Below, in pieces: positions 1-8,016 of a stretch of DNA of 20,476 nucleotides. The position numbers and the translations under genes were made by a program. This DNA comes from Gammaproteobacteria bacterium. Lineage in GTDB: Bacteria > Pseudomonadota > Gammaproteobacteria > PS1 > Pseudothioglobaceae. The notes under the pieces are model-generated. The model was given only the letters and a program-made list of their open reading frames with translations, had not been told where the DNA came from and ran no database searches. Position 1 is the stretch's first letter. Every line of letters starts with the position of its first letter. The stretch spans positions 882-21,357 of the forward strand of contig DNJI01000040.1 of assembly GCA_003489145.1 (NCBI GenBank). Direction: 5' to 3'.

Positions 1-550
<550 letters not shown>

Positions 551-777
551 AATTCTAACTATTTAGAACATTGGCAACATTTATAAATAAATGCGCTTTG
601 CGTTCAATTTTTTTAAAAGCTGATTTTGCTTTTGTTTTTTCGGAACAATCACAAATAAATGCAATTGTTTCGTGTGCACTGCACAATTTTATTGTACGAG
701 TGCCCACACAAGTTGTTTGATATATTTTTAAAGAGCTACCGTGTCCAGAAGGTTTTATTTTTCTGTCTCGGTGAAAG
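551..777 (-). promoter_or_regulatory. rRNA operon leader with boxB-like stem and boxA antitermination signal
   Basis: Between the inferred transcription start and mature 16S lies a leader of about 227 nt. A boxB-like stem occupies about 738-772 (minus): ACCG and CAGAA pair with TTCTG and CGGT. Immediately after it comes boxA, AGCTCTTTAAAA (737-726), close to the E. coli rrn boxA TGCTCTTTAACA, followed by a conserved-looking ACTTGTGTGGGCACTCG stretch. These elements recruit the NusB/NusE-type antitermination complex in enterobacteria. Further down are small hairpins such as ACAAT-AAA-ATTGT. The order stem, boxA, 16S is what is seen; function is by family knowledge. Most of the gene-free stretch 551-854 is explained by this leader and the promoter. 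Confidence 0.8.
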
Positions 778-783
778 GGGTGA

Positions 784-842
784 ATTATACGTAGAATATT
801 TTGTGCGTCAAGCACTATTCTTCTTTTTTTATAAATTAATTT
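784..842 (-). promoter_or_regulatory. Strong sigma70 promoter of the rRNA operon with UP-like element
   Basis: On the minus strand there is TTGACG (811-806), a 16-bp spacer and a perfect TATAAT (789-784). Upstream, about 815-842 is a nearly pure A/T tract resembling an UP element that contacts the RNA polymerase alpha C-terminal domain. Transcription would start about 7 nt past the -10, near 777, in a run of C (CCCC). The UP-like tract ends only about 12 bp from the rhodanese stop codon, and no hairpin terminator is visible between the two. Confidence 0.85.
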
Positions 843-854
843 GTAGAGCAGAAA

Positions 855-1316
855 TCAAGGCTTCAATTTGTCCTCAGGTACTGCTCTATTTAACCATTCA
901 TCGATTTGATTAATATCGACAATATCTCCTTGATTATTAAGCATTTCTAGGTCGTTATCATTCCAGCCTTTAATGCCTAACTTCAGTGAACGAACCTGTT
1001 TAAAACCCATTTGTTGCATTGTTAGTGCGGCCAATGCGCTGCGGTTGCCTGAGCGACAAACCACAACAATATTTTGATCTCTGCTTTTTGCTAGTGCTGG
1101 AATGGTGTCATCATAGTTCCAAACACAGGCACCTTCTAACACACCTCTAGGTACATGAAGTGAGCCTTTAATATGCATCATCTCAAACTCATCTGTCTCT
1201 CTAATGTCTAATACAATTAACCCAGGGTTTTGCTCTATTTCTTCTTCTAAATCCCAGGGCAGTACTTCATCTACTGAGCGTAACGCTTTAACAACAAGTC
1301 TTTGATATCCATCCAT
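855..1316 (-). CDS. Single-domain cytoplasmic rhodanese (sulfurtransferase)
   Basis: This 153-residue protein is one rhodanese domain covering about residues 15-125. The pattern VLDIRETDEFEMMHIKGSLHVPRG is typical of the first half. The active-site loop is CRSGNRS with catalytic Cys87, which would carry a persulfide. Residues 125-153 form a short charged tail. No signal peptide or membrane segment is present, so it should act in the cytoplasm, moving sulfane sulfur (thiosulfate, glutathione persulfide or protein persulfides) to a thiol acceptor. It lies 22 bp after the response-regulator gene as the last gene of the gshA-to-rhodanese cluster, directly upstream of the rRNA promoter. Its donor and acceptor cannot be told from sequence. 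A link to glutathione (gshA) or to tRNA U34 thiolation (mnmE) is suggested only by neighbourhood. Confidence 0.88.
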   Translation of the reverse strand: MDGYQRLVVKALRSVDEVLPWDLEEEIEQNPGLIVLDIRETDEFEMMHIKGSLHVPRGVLEGACVWNYDDTIPALAKSRDQNIVVVCRSGNRSALAALTMQQMGFKQVRSLKLGIKGWNDNDLEMLNNQGDIVDINQIDEWLNRAVPEDKLKP

Positions 1317-1338
1317 AATTTAATTGATAATTGTTAAT

Positions 1339-1968
1339 TTATCTGCAGTAGCCTTTTTCAGTGATCATTACCGCCACCTCAACTCGGGAACTGAGCGAAA
1401 GTTTTTTCAAAATTGATTTCACATGTAGTTTAACTGTGCCATCTGAAATACCTAATTCTCTGGCAATCACTTTATTGCTATGTCCGTGTGCCACCTGACA
1501 AGCCACTTCCTTTTCTCGATTAGTGAGCGAATCAAAGGTCGCTTCATTATCGGTTAACTCATTTCTAAGCACCTTAGCCAATACATGAGTCATGTCTTGT
1601 GCCACTATAATAGAACCTGTTACTAACTCATTTAAAGCACTGACTAACTCATCAGGGTCCATGTCTTTTAATAAGTAACCTTGGGCGCCGTATTTAAGGC
1701 AGTCACGCAAATCATGCTCTTCAGTACTGGTGGTTAGCATCACAATCGGAGTTTGTTCACCTTGATCTTTTAATGTTTTTAACACTTCAATCCCTGACAT
1801 GGCAGGCATACGTAAATCCAATAAGATAATATCTAGTGATAAGGTGGGGATTTCTGCCAAGCCTTGCTCGGGCGAAGCGGCTGCTCGGGCGTTAATCTTT
1901 CTTGATTCTAATAATGAGATTAACCCATTACGAAATAAGGCATGATCATCAATAATATAAACTTTCAT
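1339..1968 (-). CDS. NarL/FixJ-family response regulator with LuxR-type DNA-binding domain
   Basis: This 209-residue protein has a receiver domain (about 1-118) and a LuxR-type helix-turn-helix (about 146-205). The acidic pocket (IIDDH) and phospho-acceptor Asp51 (LLDLRMP) are present, as are the conserved Thr79/80 (MLTT) and Lys101 (LLKDM). The output domain has LTNREKEV and the recognition stretch ISDGTVKLHVKSILKKL, typical of NarL/UhpA. Its start overlaps the stop of the histidine-kinase gene by 4 bp, so the two are a cognate, translationally coupled pair. It is expected to bind DNA as a dimer when phosphorylated. NarL itself controls nitrate respiration genes, but the partner kinase has no nitrate-sensing periplasmic domain, so I do not assign narL. 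Confidence 0.92.
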   Translation of the reverse strand: MKVYIIDDHALFRNGLISLLESRKINARAAASPEQGLAEIPTLSLDIILLDLRMPAMSGIEVLKTLKDQGEQTPIVMLTTSTEEHDLRDCLKYGAQGYLLKDMDPDELVSALNELVTGSIIVAQDMTHVLAKVLRNELTDNEATFDSLTNREKEVACQVAHGHSNKVIARELGISDGTVKLHVKSILKKLSLSSRVEVAVMITEKGYCR

Positions 1969-3449
1969 GATGCCTCCTTAAAGGAAACAATCACACGAGT
2001 GCCTTCGTCAACTTCAGATTCAATCTCAATACTAGCACCCATTTGACCCGCTCGTTCTTTCATAATGTTCATGCCAATATTATTCCCCATTACCTCGGTA
2101 TCAAACTGATCTTTTTTAAAGCCAACACCATCATCCTCAATCAATAATTGGCAATTAGGCTCAGCTGAGAGCAAAATTCGCACGTTACGGGCCTTAGCGT
2201 GCTTGCGAATATTAGACAATGCCTCTTGCGTAATACGCATAATTTGCATTTCTGTTTCTGGCGGGAAATTAAGCTTGCCTTCTATATGTAAATAAGTAGC
2301 CACTCCTTCTTCGGTTTTAAAGCGATTGGCCAAATTTTCTAACGATACTTCAATACCCTTAGGATCAAGCGGCACACGGAAATTACACATTAATTCACGC
2401 AATTCTTGGTTGGCTTGAGTGATGTTAAACTGCAAACTGGCAACCTTGTCACTCGCCTCAGCTTTAGCGCCTTGTTTGAGCATGTCATCTAAAACGGTCA
2501 CTTGTAGCTTTAAGCTATAGATTGTTTGCGCCAAGGAGTCGTGAATCTCTTGGGATAAAAACAGGCGCTCTTGTGAGAGCGCCATGCGTTTAGTTTCTTC
2601 ATCGAGTCTAGCTTTGTCCAATGCAATGGCGATATTATCGGCAATTGATTCTAATAATGCACGTTCATCAAAGGCCAATGATGGCTCAGTATCAAAGAAT
2701 AAATTAAACACACCTAGAGTTTTTCCGTGATATCTTAGTGGGATGAAAATCGTGCCGACGTTGGCTTTGGTTTCAGATTGGCTACCCACACACTTAGCGC
2801 AAGTATGCACACTAAATTGCACATTAACATCTTGCGCCATGGCTACTTCGCCACACAAACAATCACTGCTAAGTACGTCAGTCATTTGCCCTTTTTTATC
2901 AATCACACCACGTTGGGCCACTAAGTGTAACTCACCTTCATCACTCAAACTACGCACCGCACCCGAGGCAGCACCCGTCATATTGACAAAGATATCTAAA
3001 AAATGCTCAAATAATTCCTCAGTAGAGTGCATTGAATTAAGTTTTGAGGAAACGCCGTAAAGCGTTTCTAATGAGGCAGATTTTTTGCTGAGACGCTGGA
3101 TTTGCTTTTGCAAAATATCTTCCATGTCGTCATATAGGTATTGGTTTTCTTCAATGAGATGATTGATTGCGGTTGCTACTGGCTGAAAGGTGGTTTTTTG
3201 TTCATCGTTAAGGCGTGCACTTTGGTCAATATTGTAATCAATGACCCATTTTTGTAAATCACTAAACGGCAATAAGAAATCTTTACGAATCGCAAGATAC
3301 AAGCCTAGATAAACTGACAAGATTAACAAAACTAAAGTGATATCAAGTGCATTAGGGGATTGATAAGCCAACACCATTTCACTTGCTAATATAGGCGACA
3401 AGGCAATGGTCACCAATAAATAAAGATAAAATTTTGTTTTAATGCCCAT
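1965..3449 (-). CDS. NarX-like sensor histidine kinase with GAF domain and four-cysteine cluster
   Basis: This 494-residue membrane kinase has two transmembrane segments (about 7-27 and 33-54) joined by only a few residues. A linker/coiled region (about 60-130) and a GAF-type domain (about 130-280) follow. The HisKA_3 dimerisation domain has SQEIHDSLAQ with phospho-acceptor His303. The HATPase domain has the N box QEALSNIRKHA (Asn413), EDDGVGF and GNNIGMNIMKERA. The architecture matches NarX/NreB/LiaS-type kinases. The large periplasmic ligand domain of NarX and NarQ, with its nitrate-binding P-box, is absent, so input is probably cytoplasmic. The GAF region contains Cys197, Cys199, Cys217 and Cys220 (CxC and CxxC), a possible Fe-S, zinc or thiol-redox site. 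It sits 9 bp after mnmE and overlaps the regulator gene by 4 bp. Signal unknown. Confidence 0.92.
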   Translation of the reverse strand: MGIKTKFYLYLLVTIALSPILASEMVLAYQSPNALDITLVLLILSVYLGLYLAIRKDFLLPFSDLQKWVIDYNIDQSARLNDEQKTTFQPVATAINHLIEENQYLYDDMEDILQKQIQRLSKKSASLETLYGVSSKLNSMHSTEELFEHFLDIFVNMTGAASGAVRSLSDEGELHLVAQRGVIDKKGQMTDVLSSDCLCGEVAMAQDVNVQFSVHTCAKCVGSQSETKANVGTIFIPLRYHGKTLGVFNLFFDTEPSLAFDERALLESIADNIAIALDKARLDEETKRMALSQERLFLSQEIHDSLAQTIYSLKLQVTVLDDMLKQGAKAEASDKVASLQFNITQANQELRELMCNFRVPLDPKGIEVSLENLANRFKTEEGVATYLHIEGKLNFPPETEMQIMRITQEALSNIRKHAKARNVRILLSAEPNCQLLIEDDGVGFKKDQFDTEVMGNNIGMNIMKERAGQMGASIEIESEVDEGTRVIVSFKEAS

Positions 3450-3458
3450 AAATATCAG

Positions 3459-4799
3459 TTATTTACCAATGCAAAAAGATGAAAATATTTCACCCAACAA
3501 ATCATCGGATGAGAACTCACCAGTGATACTACCTAAATATTGGGCAGCTTGGCGCAAATCTTCAGCAACCAACTCACTGGCATTATTGCTAAGCTGATCT
3601 AGAGCGTGACGAGTTGAATCGAGGGCGGATTCGAGGGCAATAATGTGGCGTTTTCTAGCCAGCAATACACCTTCGCCGGTATCACTTAGGCCGGCAATAT
3701 TTGAGAGCTCTTGTCTGAGCAAATCAATTCCTTGTGATTGTTTGGCTGAAAGCGACAATTGAGTTTGCTCATCGCTATGCGTTATACCGGTTGATTCATC
3801 TGTTAAATCCACCTTGTTCTTAATTAAGATAATTGGTTTTCCTTCTATACCACTTGGCAAAATTGACAAATCTGGGGTTTTATCTTGCGCATCAAACACC
3901 ATTAAAATCACATCAGCACGCTCAATCTCAGAGTGCGCTCTTTTAATGCCTTCTTGCTCTATCTTGTCTTCACTGATATGTAGACCTGCAGTATCGATAA
4001 TATTAAGTGGCATACCATTCACATGAATGGTTTCCTTCAAGACATCACGCGTGGTGCCAGCGATGTCTGTCACAATCGCACTAGAAACTTGGGTTAGTGC
4101 GTTTAGCAAAGACGACTTACCAGCATTAGGTTTGCCAGCAATGGCAATAGTTAAGCCCTCTCTAAGAATGGCACCTTGTTCAGCAGAACTTAAAATATTT
4201 TGAATGTCGTCTTCAATCTGTTCTACTTTTAATTTAACCTCACCAGAAGCTAAGAAATCAATTTCTTCATCGGAAAAATCAATGGTCGCTTCTACGAACA
4301 CACGTAGCTCAATCAGTGCTTTGGTCAATGCATTCACTTGATTGGAAAATTCACCGGATAAAGATCGGAGTGCTGAACGGGCAGACTGTTCAGAACTGGC
4401 ATCAATAATATCGGCCACAGCCTCAGCTTGCACCAAGTCCATCTTGCCATTCAGAAAGGCACGTTTTGAGAATTCACCTGGCTCGGCAGCAACCGCGCTT
4501 AGTGCCATCGCTGATTCTAACAAAGAACGCATTACCAAGATACCGCCATGGCCTTGAAGTTCGAGCACGTCCTCACCGGTAAAAGAATTTGGCCCTGGGA
4601 AAAATAAAGCCACACCTTTGTCAATCTCAACGCCTTCCTGATTAAAAAACGACCCGTAGTGCGCATAACGCGCTTTGGGTACGTGGCCTAACATTTTTTG
4701 AGCGATTGCACCTGATTGTGGCCCTGATACGCGTACCACGCCAATACCACCCTGCCCTAAAGCGCTCGCTAATGCACAAATTGTTGTTGGTTTACTCAT
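3459..4799 (-). CDS. mnmE: tRNA uridine-5-carboxymethylaminomethyl modification GTPase MnmE
   Basis: MnmE (TrmE) works with MnmG to install the carboxymethylaminomethyl/aminomethyl group at position 5 of wobble uridine 34 in certain tRNAs, using a folate one-carbon unit, GTP and K+. The 446-residue length is normal. The N-terminal folate-binding domain (about 1-120) starts TTICALASALGQGGIGVVRVSG. A helical domain is split around the G domain, which shows GKPNAGKS (222-229), TTRD (249-252), DTAG (269-272) and NKVD (328-331). The protein ends in the diagnostic CIGK with Cys443. It overlaps the end of gshA by 8 bp, which implies translational coupling, and is followed after 9 bp by the histidine kinase. 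Nothing is missing. Confidence 0.98.
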   Translation of the reverse strand: MSKPTTICALASALGQGGIGVVRVSGPQSGAIAQKMLGHVPKARYAHYGSFFNQEGVEIDKGVALFFPGPNSFTGEDVLELQGHGGILVMRSLLESAMALSAVAAEPGEFSKRAFLNGKMDLVQAEAVADIIDASSEQSARSALRSLSGEFSNQVNALTKALIELRVFVEATIDFSDEEIDFLASGEVKLKVEQIEDDIQNILSSAEQGAILREGLTIAIAGKPNAGKSSLLNALTQVSSAIVTDIAGTTRDVLKETIHVNGMPLNIIDTAGLHISEDKIEQEGIKRAHSEIERADVILMVFDAQDKTPDLSILPSGIEGKPIILIKNKVDLTDESTGITHSDEQTQLSLSAKQSQGIDLLRQELSNIAGLSDTGEGVLLARKRHIIALESALDSTRHALDQLSNNASELVAEDLRQAAQYLGSITGEFSSDDLLGEIFSSFCIGK

Positions 4800-6357
4800 C
4801 TGTAAAATAATGGCTTAAATAATCATCGAAGCTTAAATTATCCGCTTGTTCTATCTCGAGTTGCTGCATGCAAGAGGCTTGGGTTTGTTGATCTAAATAA
4901 TCAAAATGATCTGAGTCAATAGGTTTTTCTAGAAATTCTCTTCGGTGTTGTTTAGATAACGTATTGGTATAGTCGAAAAACCCTTGATTTCGGTTTTTCA
5001 TCTCGCTCAGTGTCACCGCTGAAGGGGTTAAATCTGCATTATTAATACGTCTTGTTATTTGCTTAACGGCATCTTGATATTTTTCACCTAATAATTCGGC
5101 GCATAAATAAATTTTATTCATACTATCTAAGCCTAGTTTCTCCAATGCAATAGACTGACCCTTATGGGTCAAGTTCAAATTGGGTTTTCGGCCTTCATGC
5201 GCAACCAACTGGTCGTTATTATCAATATCAAATTGTTCGCGACTCGAAATAGCAGGGGACGTTTCTAGTAAGCAAAACAACATAAAGGCTTCTAAAAAAT
5301 GAATTTGGGTTTGATCAATGCCTAACGGCAAGAGCGGATTAATATCGAGCGAGCGTAATTCGATATAACCAATACCTTGATCTTGTAAAGCATCGAGTGG
5401 TTTTTTACCTTCTAATACCAACGGTTTAGGGCGGACCGAAGCATAATACTCGTTTTCAATTTGAAGAATATTGGTGTTCAACTGTTGGTATTCGCCTTGT
5501 GCCTTGAGCCCAATGGTTTCATACTCACGGCACGGGGTTTGCATGCCGGCTTTCAAACTGTGAATATAATGACCCAAAGAGTTATAGTTAGCCTTAACGC
5601 CCGCTTCGTCTTCACGTAGATTCTGATAACCAATATCACCCATGCGCAGTGATGTGGCATACGGCTCATACAAGGTAGAGTCATTAAATTCAACCAGCGA
5701 GTGCTGATGATAACCTTTCAAAAAGGATTTACAAACGGCAGACGATGCACCAAATAAATACGGAATTAACCAGCCATAGCGCACCACATTACGAGTAAGG
5801 CCCATATAACTCTGATCGGTAAAATCTCGCAGCGTTGCTTTGGGTGCTTTTTTGGCTCTATAGGCTTCAAAAAAATCAGTTGAAAATGAATAATTAAAAT
5901 GAATACCCGCAATGGTCTGCATCACGCTACCATAACGATTAGCTAAACCTTTTCTATAGATTGTTTTCATCAGGCCACGGTTAGAAGAGCCATACTGGGC
6001 AATAGGAATATAAGTTTCACCACGAATCACACAGGGCATAGAGGCCGGCCAAAAGCTTTGATCTTTGGGTAGGTGGTGATACAAATATTGCTGGGTTTTT
6101 GATAAAAACGACAACACTTCTTCGGCGCTATGTAGTGGTGGTGTGACTAACTCAATCAATGACTCAGAAAAATCAGTAGTAATGTTTGAATGCGTCAACG
6201 CACAACCAAATGCTTTTGGATGAGGCGCTTGGGAAATGCCACCCTTTCTTGAAACTCTTAAACCTTCTTTCTCAATGCCCATCAAATTACCTTTGAGTAA
6301 GGCAGTGTGTGGTTTTAATATTTGAATTTTATCCGCTAAGTTCAAATGCTTGCTCAA
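4792..6357 (-). CDS. gshA: Glutamate-cysteine ligase, proteobacterial class I
   Basis: GshA joins glutamate to cysteine using ATP, the first and limiting step of glutathione synthesis. At 521 residues it matches the E. coli enzyme (518). Family stretches are visible: GIEKEGLRVS near residue 27, ITTDFSESLIELVTP near 59-73, FWPASMPC near 102-109, and LRMGDIGYQN and YIELRSLDINP further in. The chosen start is TTG at 6357, which gives the family-typical spacing before the EKEGLRV segment; a second TTG four codons later is possible, and the first ATG (codon 26) would cut into the conserved core. It heads the minus-strand cluster gshA-mnmE-kinase-regulator-rhodanese. Only 37 bp separate it from the divergent Nudix gene. 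No gshB is in the window. Confidence 0.96.
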   Translation of the reverse strand: MSKHLNLADKIQILKPHTALLKGNLMGIEKEGLRVSRKGGISQAPHPKAFGCALTHSNITTDFSESLIELVTPPLHSAEEVLSFLSKTQQYLYHHLPKDQSFWPASMPCVIRGETYIPIAQYGSSNRGLMKTIYRKGLANRYGSVMQTIAGIHFNYSFSTDFFEAYRAKKAPKATLRDFTDQSYMGLTRNVVRYGWLIPYLFGASSAVCKSFLKGYHQHSLVEFNDSTLYEPYATSLRMGDIGYQNLREDEAGVKANYNSLGHYIHSLKAGMQTPCREYETIGLKAQGEYQQLNTNILQIENEYYASVRPKPLVLEGKKPLDALQDQGIGYIELRSLDINPLLPLGIDQTQIHFLEAFMLFCLLETSPAISSREQFDIDNNDQLVAHEGRKPNLNLTHKGQSIALEKLGLDSMNKIYLCAELLGEKYQDAVKQITRRINNADLTPSAVTLSEMKNRNQGFFDYTNTLSKQHRREFLEKPIDSDHFDYLDQQTQASCMQQLEIEQADNLSFDDYLSHYFTDE

Positions 6358-6360
6358 TGC

Positions 6361-6378
6361 TAAAATATCGGTATTTTA
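6361..6378. promoter_or_regulatory. Inverted repeat TAAAAT-N6-ATTTTA between gshA and the Nudix gene: possible overlapping divergent promoters
   Basis: The 37-bp divergent spacer contains TAAAAT (6361-6366), six bases, then ATTTTA (6373-6378). Counting the next base, each arm is a perfect 7-bp match. Each arm read outward could act as a -10 element. The left arm would start transcripts near 6373, leaving about a 22-nt leader before the Nudix ATG with AGG in it. The right arm would start transcripts near 6366, a leader of only about 9 nt before the gshA TTG. A TTTTCA at 6401-6396 lies 17 bp upstream of the minus-strand -10. The same layout recurs at 14506-14523. It could instead be a repressor operator. 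Confidence 0.45.
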
Positions 6379-6394
6379 CCATTAGGTTGTCAGA

Positions 6395-7318
6395 ATGAAA
6401 ATAATCAAGGCAGTTGTTGGTGTTTTACGCAATGAATCTGGGCAATTACTGATTGCCAAACGACAAGATCACCAGTTCATGGCTGGGTTTTGGGAGTTGC
6501 CTGGTGGCAAAATAGAGGATGGTGAAACCACTGAAGAAACCATTATTAGAGAGCTTAATGAAGAGCTTGGCATTAAGGTTAATGCCTTAAGCCTGCACCA
6601 AACAATGCAACATACCTATGCCGATAGAACGGTTGAGTTGTGTATTTATAATATCGACCAATACCAAAATACACCGTTAGGCATTGAAGGACAACAAATC
6701 GCTTGGGCATCCGTACAAGAACTGCACAACTACCAACTACTACCGACTATGAAAGCCTTTATAGATTCAATCACCTTGCCAAATAAATATTGGATTACCC
6801 CATCAAGTAATCATCAAGACGAGGCGTGGATGAAAAAATTTGACGAAAAAATGACACAAGATATTAGCTTGATCCAGCTTCGAAGCAAAACTACGCTAGA
6901 TAATCGATTTATCACAGAACTTCACAACAAATGCCAACAACATAGCATCAAGTTATTGATTAATACCATCGATAAAAGCTTTAAAGAGTCTTATTGTGAT
7001 GGTTGGCATATAACCACCAACGAGATGCTTAATTTAAAATCAAGACCTTGCACCGATGACAAAATTTTAGGCGCATCGACTCACAACCTTAATGAGGCTC
7101 TGAAAGCGCAAGAATTAGGCGCAGATTTTGTTGTGATTTCCCCAGTTCAAGCCACAAAAACTCATCCTGATACAGTGCCATTAGGTTGGAATGCCGCCAT
7201 CGAGGTAGTAAGCAAACTTAACATTCCTGTGTATTTCTTGGGTGGTATGGGCTTAAACGATTTAGACCGAACACTAAAAATTGGCGCCCAAGGTATTGCT
7301 GGGGTAAGCGCCTTTTAA
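6395..7318 (+). CDS. mutT: MutT-type Nudix hydrolase fused to a ThiE-like domain
   Basis: This 307-residue protein is a two-domain fusion. Residues 1-128 are a MutT-like Nudix hydrolase, which would hydrolyse oxidised 8-oxo-(d)GTP to the monophosphate. The Nudix box is complete: Gly38, Glu44, Arg52-Glu53, Glu56-Glu57, Gly59. Residues about 132-307 resemble thiamine-phosphate synthase (TenI/ThiE fold): QLRSK (161-165), GASTH (226-230), GADFVVISPVQATKTH (242-257) and GGMG (283-286). Such fusions are known in gammaproteobacteria. The usual IND(R) substrate loop reads INTID here (189-193), so TMP synthase activity is doubtful. The start ATG has AGG about 9 nt upstream. Its TAA stop shares bases with the stop of convergent comF. 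Confidence 0.92.
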   Translation: MKIIKAVVGVLRNESGQLLIAKRQDHQFMAGFWELPGGKIEDGETTEETIIRELNEELGIKVNALSLHQTMQHTYADRTVELCIYNIDQYQNTPLGIEGQQIAWASVQELHNYQLLPTMKAFIDSITLPNKYWITPSSNHQDEAWMKKFDEKMTQDISLIQLRSKTTLDNRFITELHNKCQQHSIKLLINTIDKSFKESYCDGWHITTNEMLNLKSRPCTDDKILGASTHNLNEALKAQELGADFVVISPVQATKTHPDTVPLGWNAAIEVVSKLNIPVYFLGGMGLNDLDRTLKIGAQGIAGVSAF

Positions 7319-8016
7319 TTAAACTTAGATTCAGCTCTAGCCAGAGTCAATACATCACAAGATCCAGCCCCAGCCTTAAGCACAACTTTTGCTAATTCGT
7401 TAAGACTCGACCCTGTCGTCATCACATCATCCACTAATAGTACGCTTTGATAATTCATGGCCTGTGCTTTAAACGCACCTTTGATTTCTTGTCTGCGTTG
7501 TTCGGGGTTAAGGGCTGATAGTGGCTGTGTGGCTTTAATTCGATTAATGCTATAAGTGTCAATTATTGTGTTGGTTTTTTTACTAATCACATTGAGTAAC
7601 TCCAGCACTTGGTTATAGCCACGCTCTGCTATTCTACTGCGGCTCAGCGGCATGGGAATGATGGCATCATATTCAACGCCTTTGCTAACAATAGACTGAT
7701 ACAAGTCATACAATTGATGTGAAAAATAATCGCCCACACAAAGTCGATGATCAAACTTAAAAATTTTGATTAAGTCTGCAATGGCATCTTGGTAATCATA
7801 CAAAGTATAGGCGCGATTAAAAACTGGGGCGTGTGCTAAACATTGCCCACAAAAATCTAATTTTCCACCAATAGGATGGGCACAAGATTTACACCTGGGC
7901 TGATGATTACTAAAGCTAGACTCACACTCGTGACAAACACATAACTTGGCGCTTTCTGCACAAAGTACGCAAGATTGGTCAGGAATAAGTGCGCTTAATC
8001 GCGAGTAAATACCCAT
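7315..8016 (-). CDS. comF: ComF-family phosphoribosyltransferase-like protein
   Basis: This 233-residue protein has the ComF layout. An N-terminal cysteine-rich zinc-ribbon region (Cys16, 19, 26, 28, 31, 42, 45, 56, 59) precedes a type I phosphoribosyltransferase-like domain. That domain has PMPLSRSRIAERGYNQ (121-136) and the PRPP loop VLLVDDVMTTGSS (192-204). In naturally transformable bacteria ComF helps bring incoming single-stranded DNA into the cytoplasm for recombination; in many others (GntX/YhgH) the role is less clear, partly carbon or oxidised-DNA use. The gene begins inside the 3' end of yaaA with a 22-bp overlap, so the two are co-transcribed. Its stop codon overlaps that of the convergent Nudix gene, leaving no room for a terminator. 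No other competence genes are nearby. Confidence 0.93.
   Translation of the reverse strand: MGIYSRLSALIPDQSCVLCAESAKLCVCHECESSFSNHQPRCKSCAHPIGGKLDFCGQCLAHAPVFNRAYTLYDYQDAIADLIKIFKFDHRLCVGDYFSHQLYDLYQSIVSKGVEYDAIIPMPLSRSRIAERGYNQVLELLNVISKKTNTIIDTYSINRIKATQPLSALNPEQRRQEIKGAFKAQAMNYQSVLLVDDVMTTGSSLNELAKVVLKAGAGSCDVLTLARAESKFN

Noticed and set aside
555..815. An 86-codon minus-strand frame in front of 16S
   Set aside because: It overlaps the rRNA leader, boxA and the -10/-35 region; no ribosome-binding site or recognisable protein.
2743..3060. A 105-codon plus-strand frame
   Set aside because: It is antisense to the histidine-kinase GAF region and looks like a frame shadow with no family match.
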